Position numbers and translations under genes: made by a program
Shown: positions 1 through 5,936 of the stretch, in pieces
Layout: each line of letters opens with the position of its first letter
Numbering within the stretch: position 1 is the stretch's first letter
Notes under the pieces: model-generated
Database searches by the model: none
The model's input: the letters and a program-made list of their open reading frames with translations, nothing else
What the model was told of the DNA's origin: nothing
NCBI GenBank assembly: GCA_947446335.1
Contig: CANFGA010000213.1
Location: 1-5,936 of the forward strand
DNA length: 5,936 nucleotides
Direction: 5' to 3'
DNA from: Oxalobacteraceae bacterium
GTDB taxonomy: Bacteria > Pseudomonadota > Gammaproteobacteria > Burkholderiales > Burkholderiaceae_D

Positions 1-159
1 ACGTCTTGCGCACGTTTATTAATATGGAAACATAGCCACCATCAAAAAAGAAATGGCGTAGTGCTAGGTAGTAACATCACGAAAACTATTTCAGGAAAAT
101 TGTGTTGTTAAGACTTTTGCATGAATTTCATTTATTTAAACGAGGCGAGGGGTATCGGC
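1..159 (+). promoter_or_regulatory. AT-rich leader upstream of the operon
   Basis: This non-coding stretch is clearly more AT-rich than the genes that follow, and I see no convincing gene in it. It should hold the operon promoter, because all downstream genes are co-directional and closely spaced. The best candidates are weak: a TTGTTA at 105-110 (4 of 6 matches to a -35 box) followed by TTTATT at 131-136 (4 of 6 to a -10 box) with a long 20-nt spacer, and an isolated TATTAATA palindrome at 17-24 that could be a -10 box whose -35 lies outside the window. No terminator, riboswitch or operator repeat could be recognised. That the segment is a leader is well supported by context; the exact promoter is not. 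Confidence 0.4.
147..152 (+). promoter_or_regulatory. Ribosome binding site that sets the first gene's start at 160
   Basis: GAGGGG lies 7 nt upstream of the ATG at 160, which is good spacing for a Shine-Dalgarno site. The earlier in-frame ATG at 121 has only U-rich sequence before it. Its 13 extra codons are AT-rich and unlike the rest of the gene. The start at 160 is therefore preferred. Confidence 0.6.
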
Positions 160-903
160 ATGCTTGAGACGTCTGAACGCTGGGGAATATTGGGGCCGGA
201 CATGTTGACGTCCAGTCGGCGCGTACGCACGCTCGAAATCGGAGCCGCCGTCCGACAATTCAATGAATTGGCAGTCCCTGGAATGGGAAGCATCTGGACC
301 GGTCGACAACTACTTTGGCCTTTGATCGGGATTGCTGCTGCGAATTTGGCGCGTCGTGCAGTTGCAATGTCGAACATAGAGGCCGCAAATGCCGTCGAGG
401 CCCTCGCCTGCCTCACAACGCTGCGCCACACTCGGTCGGACCCTCGCCTTCGGGGCACGACTAAGCTCCAGGGCACAAAGGATTATTCGTTTCGTGTCGT
501 GCGCCGGCCCGGTTTCTATGTCACGCAGCCGATGAGAACATCTGCCGTGCAACCTCTGCTTGCACTTGGACTGGTGGACTCAAATGCGGCGCTTTTTAAT
601 GCCTATCAGTTGTCTGAAGCAGGAAAGGCGTTTCTTGACGCGGCGTGTGCTCCATATCCGCTGTGCTATCACAACAACGGTGTCGTAGAGACGATTGCGC
701 AGTGGATGATGGGCAGCGATCACAACGTTGTCCGTAACGAGAAGCTCAACGAGGCAATTACGCCACTCGCACCGTTACCTGAGTACGCAGCACAGATCCT
801 GATCGACAGATTGCCGGACGCAGCGATCAGAAATCGATGCGACGGAGGGCAGCGCTTGAATGGGTCGGGCGCTCTTCGACCGCACATCATCCGGATGACC
901 TAG
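160..903 (+). CDS. Unknown protein with possible winged-helix segment; perhaps the N-terminal part of a frameshifted gene
   Basis: From the ATG at 160 this frame encodes 247 residues; a longer start at 121 would give 260 but lacks a ribosome binding site. I do not recognise the family. Residues about 122-162 resemble the end of a winged-helix fold: a helix, then LLALGLVD, a turn, YQLSEAGKAFLD and a further helix. That pattern suggests nucleic-acid binding or regulation but does not prove it. There is no signal peptide, and the hydrophobic patch near residues 50-62 is too short and mixed to be a clear membrane segment, so the product is probably cytosolic. The last 22 or so residues (from about 226) are Gly/Arg-rich and look out of frame, while the overlapping frame looks like protein from there on. 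The gene is first in the operon with the PLD and helicase genes. That it is translated is likely; its function is unknown. Confidence 0.7.
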   Translation: MLETSERWGILGPDMLTSSRRVRTLEIGAAVRQFNELAVPGMGSIWTGRQLLWPLIGIAAANLARRAVAMSNIEAANAVEALACLTTLRHTRSDPRLRGTTKLQGTKDYSFRVVRRPGFYVTQPMRTSAVQPLLALGLVDSNAALFNAYQLSEAGKAFLDAACAPYPLCYHNNGVVETIAQWMMGSDHNVVRNEKLNEAITPLAPLPEYAAQILIDRLPDAAIRNRCDGGQRLNGSGALRPHIIRMT

Positions 904-1454
904 AGGGCGACGCTCCGCATGAACTCGCGCAGTTACATTGGCAGGATATCCGGGCAGGCGCTTGTTTTTTTCGCGCACGGGATGCGGCGATCGACGTGCT
1001 CGATCGATCTGAGCAATTCATGGGGCCAGCAGGGGTTCCGCTGCCGCTTGATGCGCCACTACCGGAAAGTGTCCGATCTGCATTGGCAAGCGCGCGGGAA
1101 ATCTGTGCTGCATTTCTGGTGCATGCTGAAGGCCGGAAATATGAAGAAAGTGGTATCGGTTTTTGCCGGGATATGCTGGAGCAAGAGGACTACTTGACGC
1201 TGAAAAAGTTGGTGGCGCGTGATGGTCGCGTGCTCCGGATCGATGGCAACGTTGTTCTTCCTGCGATGGGCTTCCAAGGAGGTGCTCCCGAGAGCGCTTC
1301 TGATGCACAAAGCGGGGAAGAGGCGACGGTTGCGCTGACCGACGGGGCGAGGCTGCCAGCGGGTGTCTCCTTTCGTTTGCGTAACCTGATGCTGCTTGAC
1401 CTAGACCTTCACGGCAATCTTGGGAGTTGGCTTGAAACCGGAGGACAAGCATGA
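837..1454 (+). CDS. Unknown protein, second reading frame; perhaps the C-terminal part of the preceding gene
   Basis: The frame encodes 205 residues from the ATG at 837 and is open back to a TGA at 780-782. I do not recognise the family. The N-terminal half is charged and helical in character (RRRAALEWV at residues 2-10, WQDIRAGACFF at 35-45, an Ala-rich helix at about 80-95). A Ser/Glu/Ala-rich linker lies near 150-165, and the C-terminus has alternating hydrophobic residues (RLRNLMLLDLDLHG). No catalytic motif is visible. The ATG at 837 has no Shine-Dalgarno site and sits inside the upstream gene with a 67-nt overlap, unlike the tight junctions elsewhere in the operon. If the two frames are joined by a one-base shift near 815-840, a single protein of about 430 residues results. 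The stop overlaps the next start as ATGA, so translation is probably coupled to the PLD gene. Coding status is well supported; independence as a gene is not. Confidence 0.65.
   Translation: MRRRAALEWVGRSSTAHHPDDLEGDAPHELAQLHWQDIRAGACFFRARDAAIDVLDRSEQFMGPAGVPLPLDAPLPESVRSALASAREICAAFLVHAEGRKYEESGIGFCRDMLEQEDYLTLKKLVARDGRVLRIDGNVVLPAMGFQGGAPESASDAQSGEEATVALTDGARLPAGVSFRLRNLMLLDLDLHGNLGSWLETGGQA
1440..1444 (+). promoter_or_regulatory. Strong ribosome binding site of the PLD gene with ATGA stop-start overlap
   Basis: GGAGG lies 6 nt before the ATG at 1451. The TGA at 1452-1454 ends the preceding frame, giving a 4-nt ATGA overlap typical of translational coupling between genes of one operon. Confidence 0.75.
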
Positions 1455-3409
1455 GCCAGTTCATTCCTCCTTCGCTATTACAGCACTTTGTGCCGCCCGA
1501 CGATTACACAGGCACATTTTGCTGGCTGACCGGGTACTCAGCAGATGCGAGTTTTCTCTCTGCAGCGGCTGAGCGTTTCACGCAACATACCGACGGGCAG
1601 CGTGCTGCGCAAGGTGCCATTGCGATTGTTGCCCTACTTGACGTGGGGCAAAAACAGATCAATTCCACAGACGCACCGGGGGTCCTGCATGTGCCGCTAA
1701 CGCAGAAGCAAAATTTCGCACTTCTCCACGCGAAGGTTGCCTTGCTTAGATTTCGTCATGTCGATTCGCCAGAAAAATGGTGCTTGCGCTTGCTCGTCTC
1801 AACCGGTAACTGGACCCGTCAGACACTAGAAAAGAGTCTTGACCTTGCATGGTCGATCAACCTGTTTTCGGAAGAGTTACGGTCGAGCGAAGCCGCCCAC
1901 CGGCAAGCCCGGGCCGATGTTTTAGCAGGATGGAAGCTTTTTGAATGGTTGATGCCCCTATTTGACTTGAGCGCGTTGTATGCAGAGCCATACAGCCTGA
2001 CCACCATCGCGCGCGAGCAGCTTCGCCAGTCCTGCGGTGGGTTGGCAACGCGGGGCTTACCGAAATCGCGCTTTTTTGATTCAAGAAAAAACTCGCTGCT
2101 GACACAGGTGCTCAAGCTCGCGCCGTTGCCCTCGCCAACACGTATGGCCAATAGATTGATCATGGGATCTGGGTTTTTCGAAACCAGTACCGGTAGTGGT
2201 GTACCTGTGGTTCTGGCGAAGATTGCAAGTGACCTCAAACAACGCGGATTCCTTAACCGGCACTGCGAGGTTGACGTAATCGCCGAGCCAGCAGACTGCC
2301 AAGCGGTGTCGACTTCGCTTGCTGCAATGAATGCACTGGGCTGGCGCATTCGGCCGCCGGGGCAGCCGCATTTCATTGGTAACGTTTCACGGCGGTTGCA
2401 TGCAAAATTCATCTTCGCTGGTCGCCGCCGGAAGGGCTCCCGCGCGTGCCTGGATGCCTGGCTTTATCTTGGGTCCGGAAATCTAACAGCACCAGGATTC
2501 CTGGTCGGCTGTCCTAGTGGAAATCTGGAGGCAGGACTTGTCATTGCCGACGATTCCCTTGAATGGGATAAGGTACGCGGTATGGCACCCGCCGCATGGC
2601 TGGAAAACAGGTTGCCAGTGCAATTCAAGGATGAAATCGTCGATCCCGGCGCGCTGGCAACCGGGCCCGGCATGCCAGACCGGCCGGCCGCGTTTCTTGC
2701 GGCGCCAATTTCATGGTGCCGTTATGTGGCGGCGTCTGACGATTCCGTAGCGTGTCTCCTCTTGCCCGACCATGTTTTGCCGGTCGAGATCCTCGATACG
2801 CAATTACAGGCATGTGTTCGGCTCGGATCTCAGAGCGTGGCGTGGCCAGGCGAGCAGCAGCCGTCTGTTACAGTTCGCTGGCAGGAAAACGGCGTGGTCA
2901 ACCAATGCAGCATCCCCGTCATCGATGCCGCTGGCCGGATCGCTGCGATGCCACTGCCAGAACTTGACCTCGAGTCAGCATGGTTTCAATTGCAGCAGTT
3001 TCCGAACGCGCCTGCCGAAGAAGACTCGGAAGCCGATACTCGTGAATTCAATCGCAACGATACGCCGCCTTCCGTAAGACATTCGACCACATCCGACAGC
3101 GGTATTCGCGCCATGATGCGCCTCATCGAAAGCGTTGCTCACAAGCAGTCTGGCATTTCGCTTGCGGATTGGGACGCTTGGTGTGTCAGTCTGGAGCAAG
3201 CATTGCGGCAGGCGGCGCACTGCAGTGCGGTCAAGGCTTTTGCTGCGGAAGTCGCGCTGAATCCTCTGATCGTATTGGGCCAGCCATGCAGCCTGCCCGC
3301 CTTCGCGCATGAAGTCGAGTCGCCTCAAAACAATCGTCTCCAGCGCTTGTTGAGCGATGTCGCAGGATGCTGGGGCATGGTCGACATGGCGCCGAGCGCA
3401 GACTTTTAG
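1451..3409 (+). CDS. Phospholipase D-superfamily protein with Tdp1-like double active site
   Basis: The 652-residue product has two PLD half-sites. The first has H93-x-K95 in LLHAKVALL, then STGN with N120 and D131. The second has H317-x-K319 in RLHAKFIF, then GSGNLT with N344 and E360. The classical HxKxxxxD form lacks its aspartate in both halves. Instead the His, Lys, Asn and trailing acid are arranged as in tyrosyl-DNA phosphodiesterase 1, whose human residues from memory are H263/K265/N283 and H493/K495/N516/E538. Enzymes of this superfamily cleave phosphodiester bonds through a covalent phospho-histidine. A role in DNA-end processing or as a nuclease is inferred, not shown. Residues about 410-520 look like a beta-rich extra domain, 521-550 is an acidic and Ser/Thr-rich linker, and 551-640 is a mostly helical C-terminal domain. 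There is no signal peptide, so it is probably cytosolic, unlike secreted phospholipases. It sits between the unknown protein(s) and a SNF2 helicase and probably acts with the latter. Superfamily assignment is firm; substrate is unknown. Confidence 0.9.
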   Translation: MSQFIPPSLLQHFVPPDDYTGTFCWLTGYSADASFLSAAAERFTQHTDGQRAAQGAIAIVALLDVGQKQINSTDAPGVLHVPLTQKQNFALLHAKVALLRFRHVDSPEKWCLRLLVSTGNWTRQTLEKSLDLAWSINLFSEELRSSEAAHRQARADVLAGWKLFEWLMPLFDLSALYAEPYSLTTIAREQLRQSCGGLATRGLPKSRFFDSRKNSLLTQVLKLAPLPSPTRMANRLIMGSGFFETSTGSGVPVVLAKIASDLKQRGFLNRHCEVDVIAEPADCQAVSTSLAAMNALGWRIRPPGQPHFIGNVSRRLHAKFIFAGRRRKGSRACLDAWLYLGSGNLTAPGFLVGCPSGNLEAGLVIADDSLEWDKVRGMAPAAWLENRLPVQFKDEIVDPGALATGPGMPDRPAAFLAAPISWCRYVAASDDSVACLLLPDHVLPVEILDTQLQACVRLGSQSVAWPGEQQPSVTVRWQENGVVNQCSIPVIDAAGRIAAMPLPELDLESAWFQLQQFPNAPAEEDSEADTREFNRNDTPPSVRHSTTSDSGIRAMMRLIESVAHKQSGISLADWDAWCVSLEQALRQAAHCSAVKAFAAEVALNPLIVLGQPCSLPAFAHEVESPQNNRLQRLLSDVAGCWGMVDMAPSADF

Positions 3410-3412
3410 GAG
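3408..3412 (+). promoter_or_regulatory. Ribosome binding site of the helicase gene, overlapping the PLD stop codon
   Basis: AGGAG shares its first two bases with the TAG stop of the PLD gene (3407-3409). It is only 1 nt from the ATG at 3414, which is too close by usual rules, but 7 nt from an in-frame TTG at 3420, which is ideal. The actual initiation codon may therefore be TTG. The two proteins would differ by two residues. Confidence 0.6.
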
Positions 3413-3413
3413 A

Positions 3414-5804
3414 ATGAGATTGAACTGGAATGACGTCGCTGAACGTATCGAACAAATGGTTCTGCTTGAAGAAATACAAGAAAACTACGGAAATTCACGG
3501 CTCAACGCTGGCCAGCGGGCTAGTCTTCGGTTGTTTGGAAAACGACTCCCGCATAACGGTGTCGTATTGGCTGACGAAGTCGGCATGGGAAAAACCCGGA
3601 TTGCCGTTGCAGTCATCGAAGCAGTTGTGCATTGCGGCGGTCGGGTCGCAATCCTGATACCCAGCGGTCTTGGCTACCAATGGCATCGCGAACTTGTCGC
3701 CGGAAGCGTGATCGCTGACCCTGTCTTGCGCGGAATAGTCGGGTACATGGATGCTTGGGCCGAGCCAAATCGCTTGCCCTACCACCGTCGCCACGTCGTG
3801 ACACTATCCCACGCGTTTAGCAACTGGACCATCCGGAAACAGGCGGACGAGCGGCGATGGATCCTGTTGCCCGCCGTCGTTGCAACGCTTCGAAGTGTCC
3901 TTGGCCACAGTGCTGCATCAAGGCAGTTGGCGGCGGTCCGCAAACTTGACGGCGGAGCGGACGCTCTGGTTGCCGCAGCAGAGATCGTTGTTAGATACGT
4001 GTCCTGCACAAAGAAAGATAATAGTCCGCTCCTGAAATTTGCGGAGACAGCGAAATGGGCGCCACTCCTGCGAGCCGCCGAGTACGGCGCACAGACAGTG
4101 AATCGTCGCATGCTTATGACGGTGGTCGGGCTCGGGCTCGGTCGCTTCGATCTGGTCATAGTCGACGAGGCGCACAAGAGCCGAGGCAAGGACGCACGCC
4201 TGTCAGTGCTGTTGGATGATATGCTGACTGTCGATCCAAAAGCGCGCTTTATTGCAATGAGCGCGACGCCTGTCGAGGTGGATGCAGCGCAGTGGTTGCA
4301 GACACTCGGGCGGATACGCTTCGACCAAGTGCGATTGCCGGCGATCAAGGGAGCAATTGAAGGCTACACGAAAGCGCTCGAACATGTGCGCCGTTCCTGG
4401 CGGACCAGCGTGCAGGCCCGTGAGGATTATCTCAACGCGGCCCGCGAATTCCAACGCGAATTAGGCGACTTCGTGCTGCGTCGCGACAAGCGCGAGGACA
4501 TGGACGTGCAGCTTTTTCATAAGCACGGCGGTCGTCATTACCGCGATACCGGAAGCGAGATTCTGATCGACACGCATACGCTGGACATGCCTTGGAAGCG
4601 AGCAATATGCGCGGCAGAGGCCCTGTCGGTAATCTCCCGGCCAGGGGACATGAGTGACAAACTACTCCGGCTTACGCTTGCCAGCGGCCATGGTACGGCG
4701 AAATTCCTGGACCAGAATGACGGTGATGAAGGTCTGATTGAAAAGCAACTTGACGAGGAGCGTGCCAGCGGTGCAAAAGTGGCCGAAGCGGCCCCTTTAG
4801 AACTGACCAGTGATGCGAAGGCGCGCGCGAAATGGTGGCGCAACGTGTTGCTGACGGCGTTACGCAGCGTCAAAGATCCAATCTTTGCCCATCCGGCGAT
4901 TGCAGCGGCCGTGGCGGCAATCGAACGCCGCACCGGGGCTGGAGAAAAGGTACTGGTTTTCGGGCGATATACCCGGCCGATGCAAACCCTTGAGCAATTG
5001 CTCAACGCAAGGGAGATGCTGCGCAGGCTTGCGCAAGGCCGTTATTGGCCGCAAAGCATATTGCGTGATGGCGCCGGTACTAGTCAGTGGCCCGCGGTAC
5101 GCGCTGCGTACATGCAATGGCAAAACGAAAACGGGATACCGCATCCTGTCGCTCTTGAAGGAATCAATGCTTTTCTTGCAAAGCAATCGCGGGACGAGCG
5201 CAATTTACGTGAACGTTTTCGCAATCGGCTGGTGAGCGAGTTAAAAAACCATGTGGCCTCTTTGCCTATTTATGGTCTGTTATGGGAGGGCTTGCAGGCA
5301 GCATCGCAGCGACACCAACTTGGTCAAGACGATACTCATCCCGTCGCGATATTGGCACGGGCCCTCCTTGAGACCACCGCAAATACGGCCGCCGACATGG
5401 ATGCGGCGGAACTTGGACGGGAATTCATCGCCCTAGCCGACGCCGTTCTCGATAACGATCCATTTACTCAAGATGAAAAAATCAAGGTCGGCGCAGACAA
5501 GGGCTGGTCTCTTTTCGAGAAGCGACTTAACGAGGAGTACGCCACGCGCACCGGGATATTCGCGCGTTGCATGAATGGTCAGACTGAGCTCAGTACGCGA
5601 CGGATCATTCAGCAATCTTTCAATCGGTCCGGCGCAGGCCCGATGGTTCTCATCGCGCAGTCCCTCGTCGGACGTGAAGGCCTGAATCTGCACGAAGCCT
5701 GCCGGGTCGTCATCCTGCTGCATCCGGAATGGAATCCGGCCGTGGTTGAACAACAGATCGGTCGGGTTGACCGGGTGGGTAGCCACTCAATCCACCCAAG
5801 TTAA
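3414..5804 (+). CDS. SNF2-type (superfamily 2) helicase/translocase, C-terminus cut off
   Basis: The frame gives 796 residues from ATG 3414 (794 from TTG 3420). An upstream ATG at 3357 lies inside the PLD gene and is unlikely. Helicase motifs in order: a Q-like motif NAGQRASLRLF at 31-41; Walker A ADEVGMGKT at 53-61; motif Ia ILIPSGLGYQW at 80-90; Walker B DEAH at 251-254; motif III MSATP at 282-286; motif IV VLVFGRYTR at 513-521; motif V GREGLNL at 753-759; motif VI QQIGRVDRVGS at 780-790 with arginine fingers R784 and R787. Proteins of this class use ATP to translocate on double-stranded DNA or remodel protein-DNA complexes. Long segments separate Ia from II (about 155 residues) and IV from V (about 230 residues), both larger than in a minimal SNF2 core. 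After motif VI only HSIHPS follows before the stop, whereas relatives normally continue with further C-terminal sequence. With the composition change just beyond, this points to truncation by an insertion. Whether the shortened protein folds or works cannot be told. Confidence 0.88.
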   Translation: MRLNWNDVAERIEQMVLLEEIQENYGNSRLNAGQRASLRLFGKRLPHNGVVLADEVGMGKTRIAVAVIEAVVHCGGRVAILIPSGLGYQWHRELVAGSVIADPVLRGIVGYMDAWAEPNRLPYHRRHVVTLSHAFSNWTIRKQADERRWILLPAVVATLRSVLGHSAASRQLAAVRKLDGGADALVAAAEIVVRYVSCTKKDNSPLLKFAETAKWAPLLRAAEYGAQTVNRRMLMTVVGLGLGRFDLVIVDEAHKSRGKDARLSVLLDDMLTVDPKARFIAMSATPVEVDAAQWLQTLGRIRFDQVRLPAIKGAIEGYTKALEHVRRSWRTSVQAREDYLNAAREFQRELGDFVLRRDKREDMDVQLFHKHGGRHYRDTGSEILIDTHTLDMPWKRAICAAEALSVISRPGDMSDKLLRLTLASGHGTAKFLDQNDGDEGLIEKQLDEERASGAKVAEAAPLELTSDAKARAKWWRNVLLTALRSVKDPIFAHPAIAAAVAAIERRTGAGEKVLVFGRYTRPMQTLEQLLNAREMLRRLAQGRYWPQSILRDGAGTSQWPAVRAAYMQWQNENGIPHPVALEGINAFLAKQSRDERNLRERFRNRLVSELKNHVASLPIYGLLWEGLQAASQRHQLGQDDTHPVAILARALLETTANTAADMDAAELGREFIALADAVLDNDPFTQDEKIKVGADKGWSLFEKRLNEEYATRTGIFARCMNGQTELSTRRIIQQSFNRSGAGPMVLIAQSLVGREGLNLHEACRVVILLHPEWNPAVVEQQIGRVDRVGSHSIHPS

Positions 5805-5851
5805 GAGTTGATTTGATAAGTAACAAACTACACGCTGTTTTCGCTTGACAT

Positions 5852-5867
5852 CGAATTTTAAAAATCG
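5852..5867. repeat. AT-rich near-palindrome next to a -35-like box
   Basis: CGAATTTTAAAAATCG is a 16-nt palindrome with one mismatched pair. It starts one base after TTGACA (5845-5850). No -10 box is found 16-18 nt downstream of that TTGACA, so a complete promoter is not supported. It could be a transposase- or repressor-binding site, or chance in AT-rich sequence. Confidence 0.3.
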
Positions 5868-5874
5868 GCTGGCA

Positions 5875-5894
5875 GTGAGCTTTTTATTGCTCAC
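5875..5894 (+). repeat. Inverted repeat (hairpin) just before the frame at 5903
   Basis: GTGAGC and GCTCAC form a perfect 6-bp stem around an 8-nt TTTTTATT loop, ending 8 nt before the ATG at 5903. In RNA it could hinder ribosome access to that start; some insertion sequences use such structures to stop transposase being made from read-through transcripts. The U-run is in the loop rather than after the stem, so it is not a typical intrinsic terminator. Confidence 0.4.
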
Positions 5895-5902
5895 CGTCAA
5901 CC

Positions 5903-5936
5903 ATGACTCTCGCCACGATTTTTGCCGACTTTGCCG
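5903..5936 (+). CDS. Start of a reading frame running off the window, possibly a transposase
   Basis: Only 11 codons are visible (MTLATIFADFA) and no stop is reached. A TGA at 5876-5878 closes the frame upstream and no other start lies between, so ATG 5903 is the first possible start. There is no clear Shine-Dalgarno site. The position, just inside the sequence that interrupts the helicase gene, suggests a transposase. The residues loosely recall the beginnings of ISAs1-type transposases, but eleven residues cannot support a family call. Confidence 0.3.
   Translation, partial: MTLATIFADFA

Larger units (their letters stand above)
5784..5936 (+). mobile_element. Probable left end of an inserted mobile element (incomplete)
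   Basis: The helicase reading stops resembling its family at about 5784, right after motif VI. From there the sequence is AT-richer, holds a TTGACA at 5845-5850, a near-palindrome and a hairpin, and a new frame opens at 5903. A transposable element inserted into the helicase gene explains this best. The other end, terminal inverted repeats and target-site duplication lie outside the window, so neither the boundary nor the family can be fixed. Alternatives are a deletion or recombination junction, or an integron- or prophage-type boundary. Confidence 0.45.

Noticed and set aside
919..1464. Overlapping frames on both strands (919-1197 plus; 1018-1464 minus)
   Set aside because: Both are within the second unknown gene, whose own frame runs unbroken into a coupled ATGA junction; the alternatives have atypical composition and no start signals.
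1819..2412. Open reading frame of 197 codons on the minus strand
   Set aside because: It lies wholly inside the PLD gene, opposite well-supported active-site codons; it has no ribosome binding site or recognisable motif and is rich in Arg/Ser as expected for a shadow frame.
3779..4348. Open reading frame of 189 codons on the minus strand
   Set aside because: It is antisense to the helicase, including its DEAH motif, and its Ser/Arg/Ala-rich product looks like a reverse-complement artefact.
5797..5800. CAAG tetranucleotide as an IS91-type target site
   Set aside because: A four-base match near a junction is expected by chance, and the element's ends and transposase are not visible.
160..5804. 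Assignment as DISARM, Mokosh or DPD
   Set aside because: Only the general PLD-plus-helicase theme is shared; none of the other signature proteins of those systems is present and the order and sizes do not match as far as I can tell.
5845..5873. Promoter beginning with TTGACA at 5845
   Set aside because: The -35 box is perfect, but the bases 16-18 nt downstream are GC-rich and contain no -10-like hexamer.
5875..5894. Intrinsic terminator for the operon
   Set aside because: The stem is only 6 bp and the T-run is in the loop, with no T-run after the stem.

Overview
The window carries one plus-strand operon of three or four genes. It encodes a DNA-processing module whose recognisable parts are a two-site phospholipase D (PLD)-superfamily protein and a SNF2-type helicase. 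It closes with what looks like the start of an inserted mobile element. GC-rich codons, Shine-Dalgarno sites and a 4-nt ATGA gene overlap indicate a bacterium. The codon style fits a proteobacterium, perhaps a beta- or xanthomonad-type gammaproteobacterium, but this is an impression; no sequence here fixes the taxon.

Layout: 1-159 is an AT-rich leader. 160-903 encodes a protein of unknown family with a possible winged-helix segment. 837-1454 is a second unknown reading frame that overlaps the first by 67 nt. It may be a separate gene, or the second half of the same gene after a frameshift. 1451-3409 encodes a 652-residue PLD-superfamily protein whose two active-site half-motifs resemble those of tyrosyl-DNA phosphodiesterase 1 (Tdp1). 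3414-5804 encodes a SNF2/superfamily 2 helicase with all the classical motifs, but the frame ends six residues after motif VI. From about 5784 the sequence is AT-richer and no longer looks like helicase. A new reading frame opens at 5903 and runs off the end. The simplest reading is that a mobile element cut the helicase gene.

The genes are tightly packed: an ATGA overlap between the second frame and the PLD gene, and a 4-nt gap to the helicase gene. They are therefore probably co-transcribed and their products probably work together. A plausible model, by inference, is that the helicase remodels or translocates on DNA, the Tdp1-like protein processes DNA ends or phosphodiester links, and the first protein(s) provide recognition or regulation. 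Nuclease-helicase pairs of this broad kind occur in bacterial defence systems (DISARM, Mokosh and the DPD cluster all combine PLD proteins with helicases). I could not match this gene set to any named system. The helicase truncation and the possible split of the first gene suggest this copy may be decaying.
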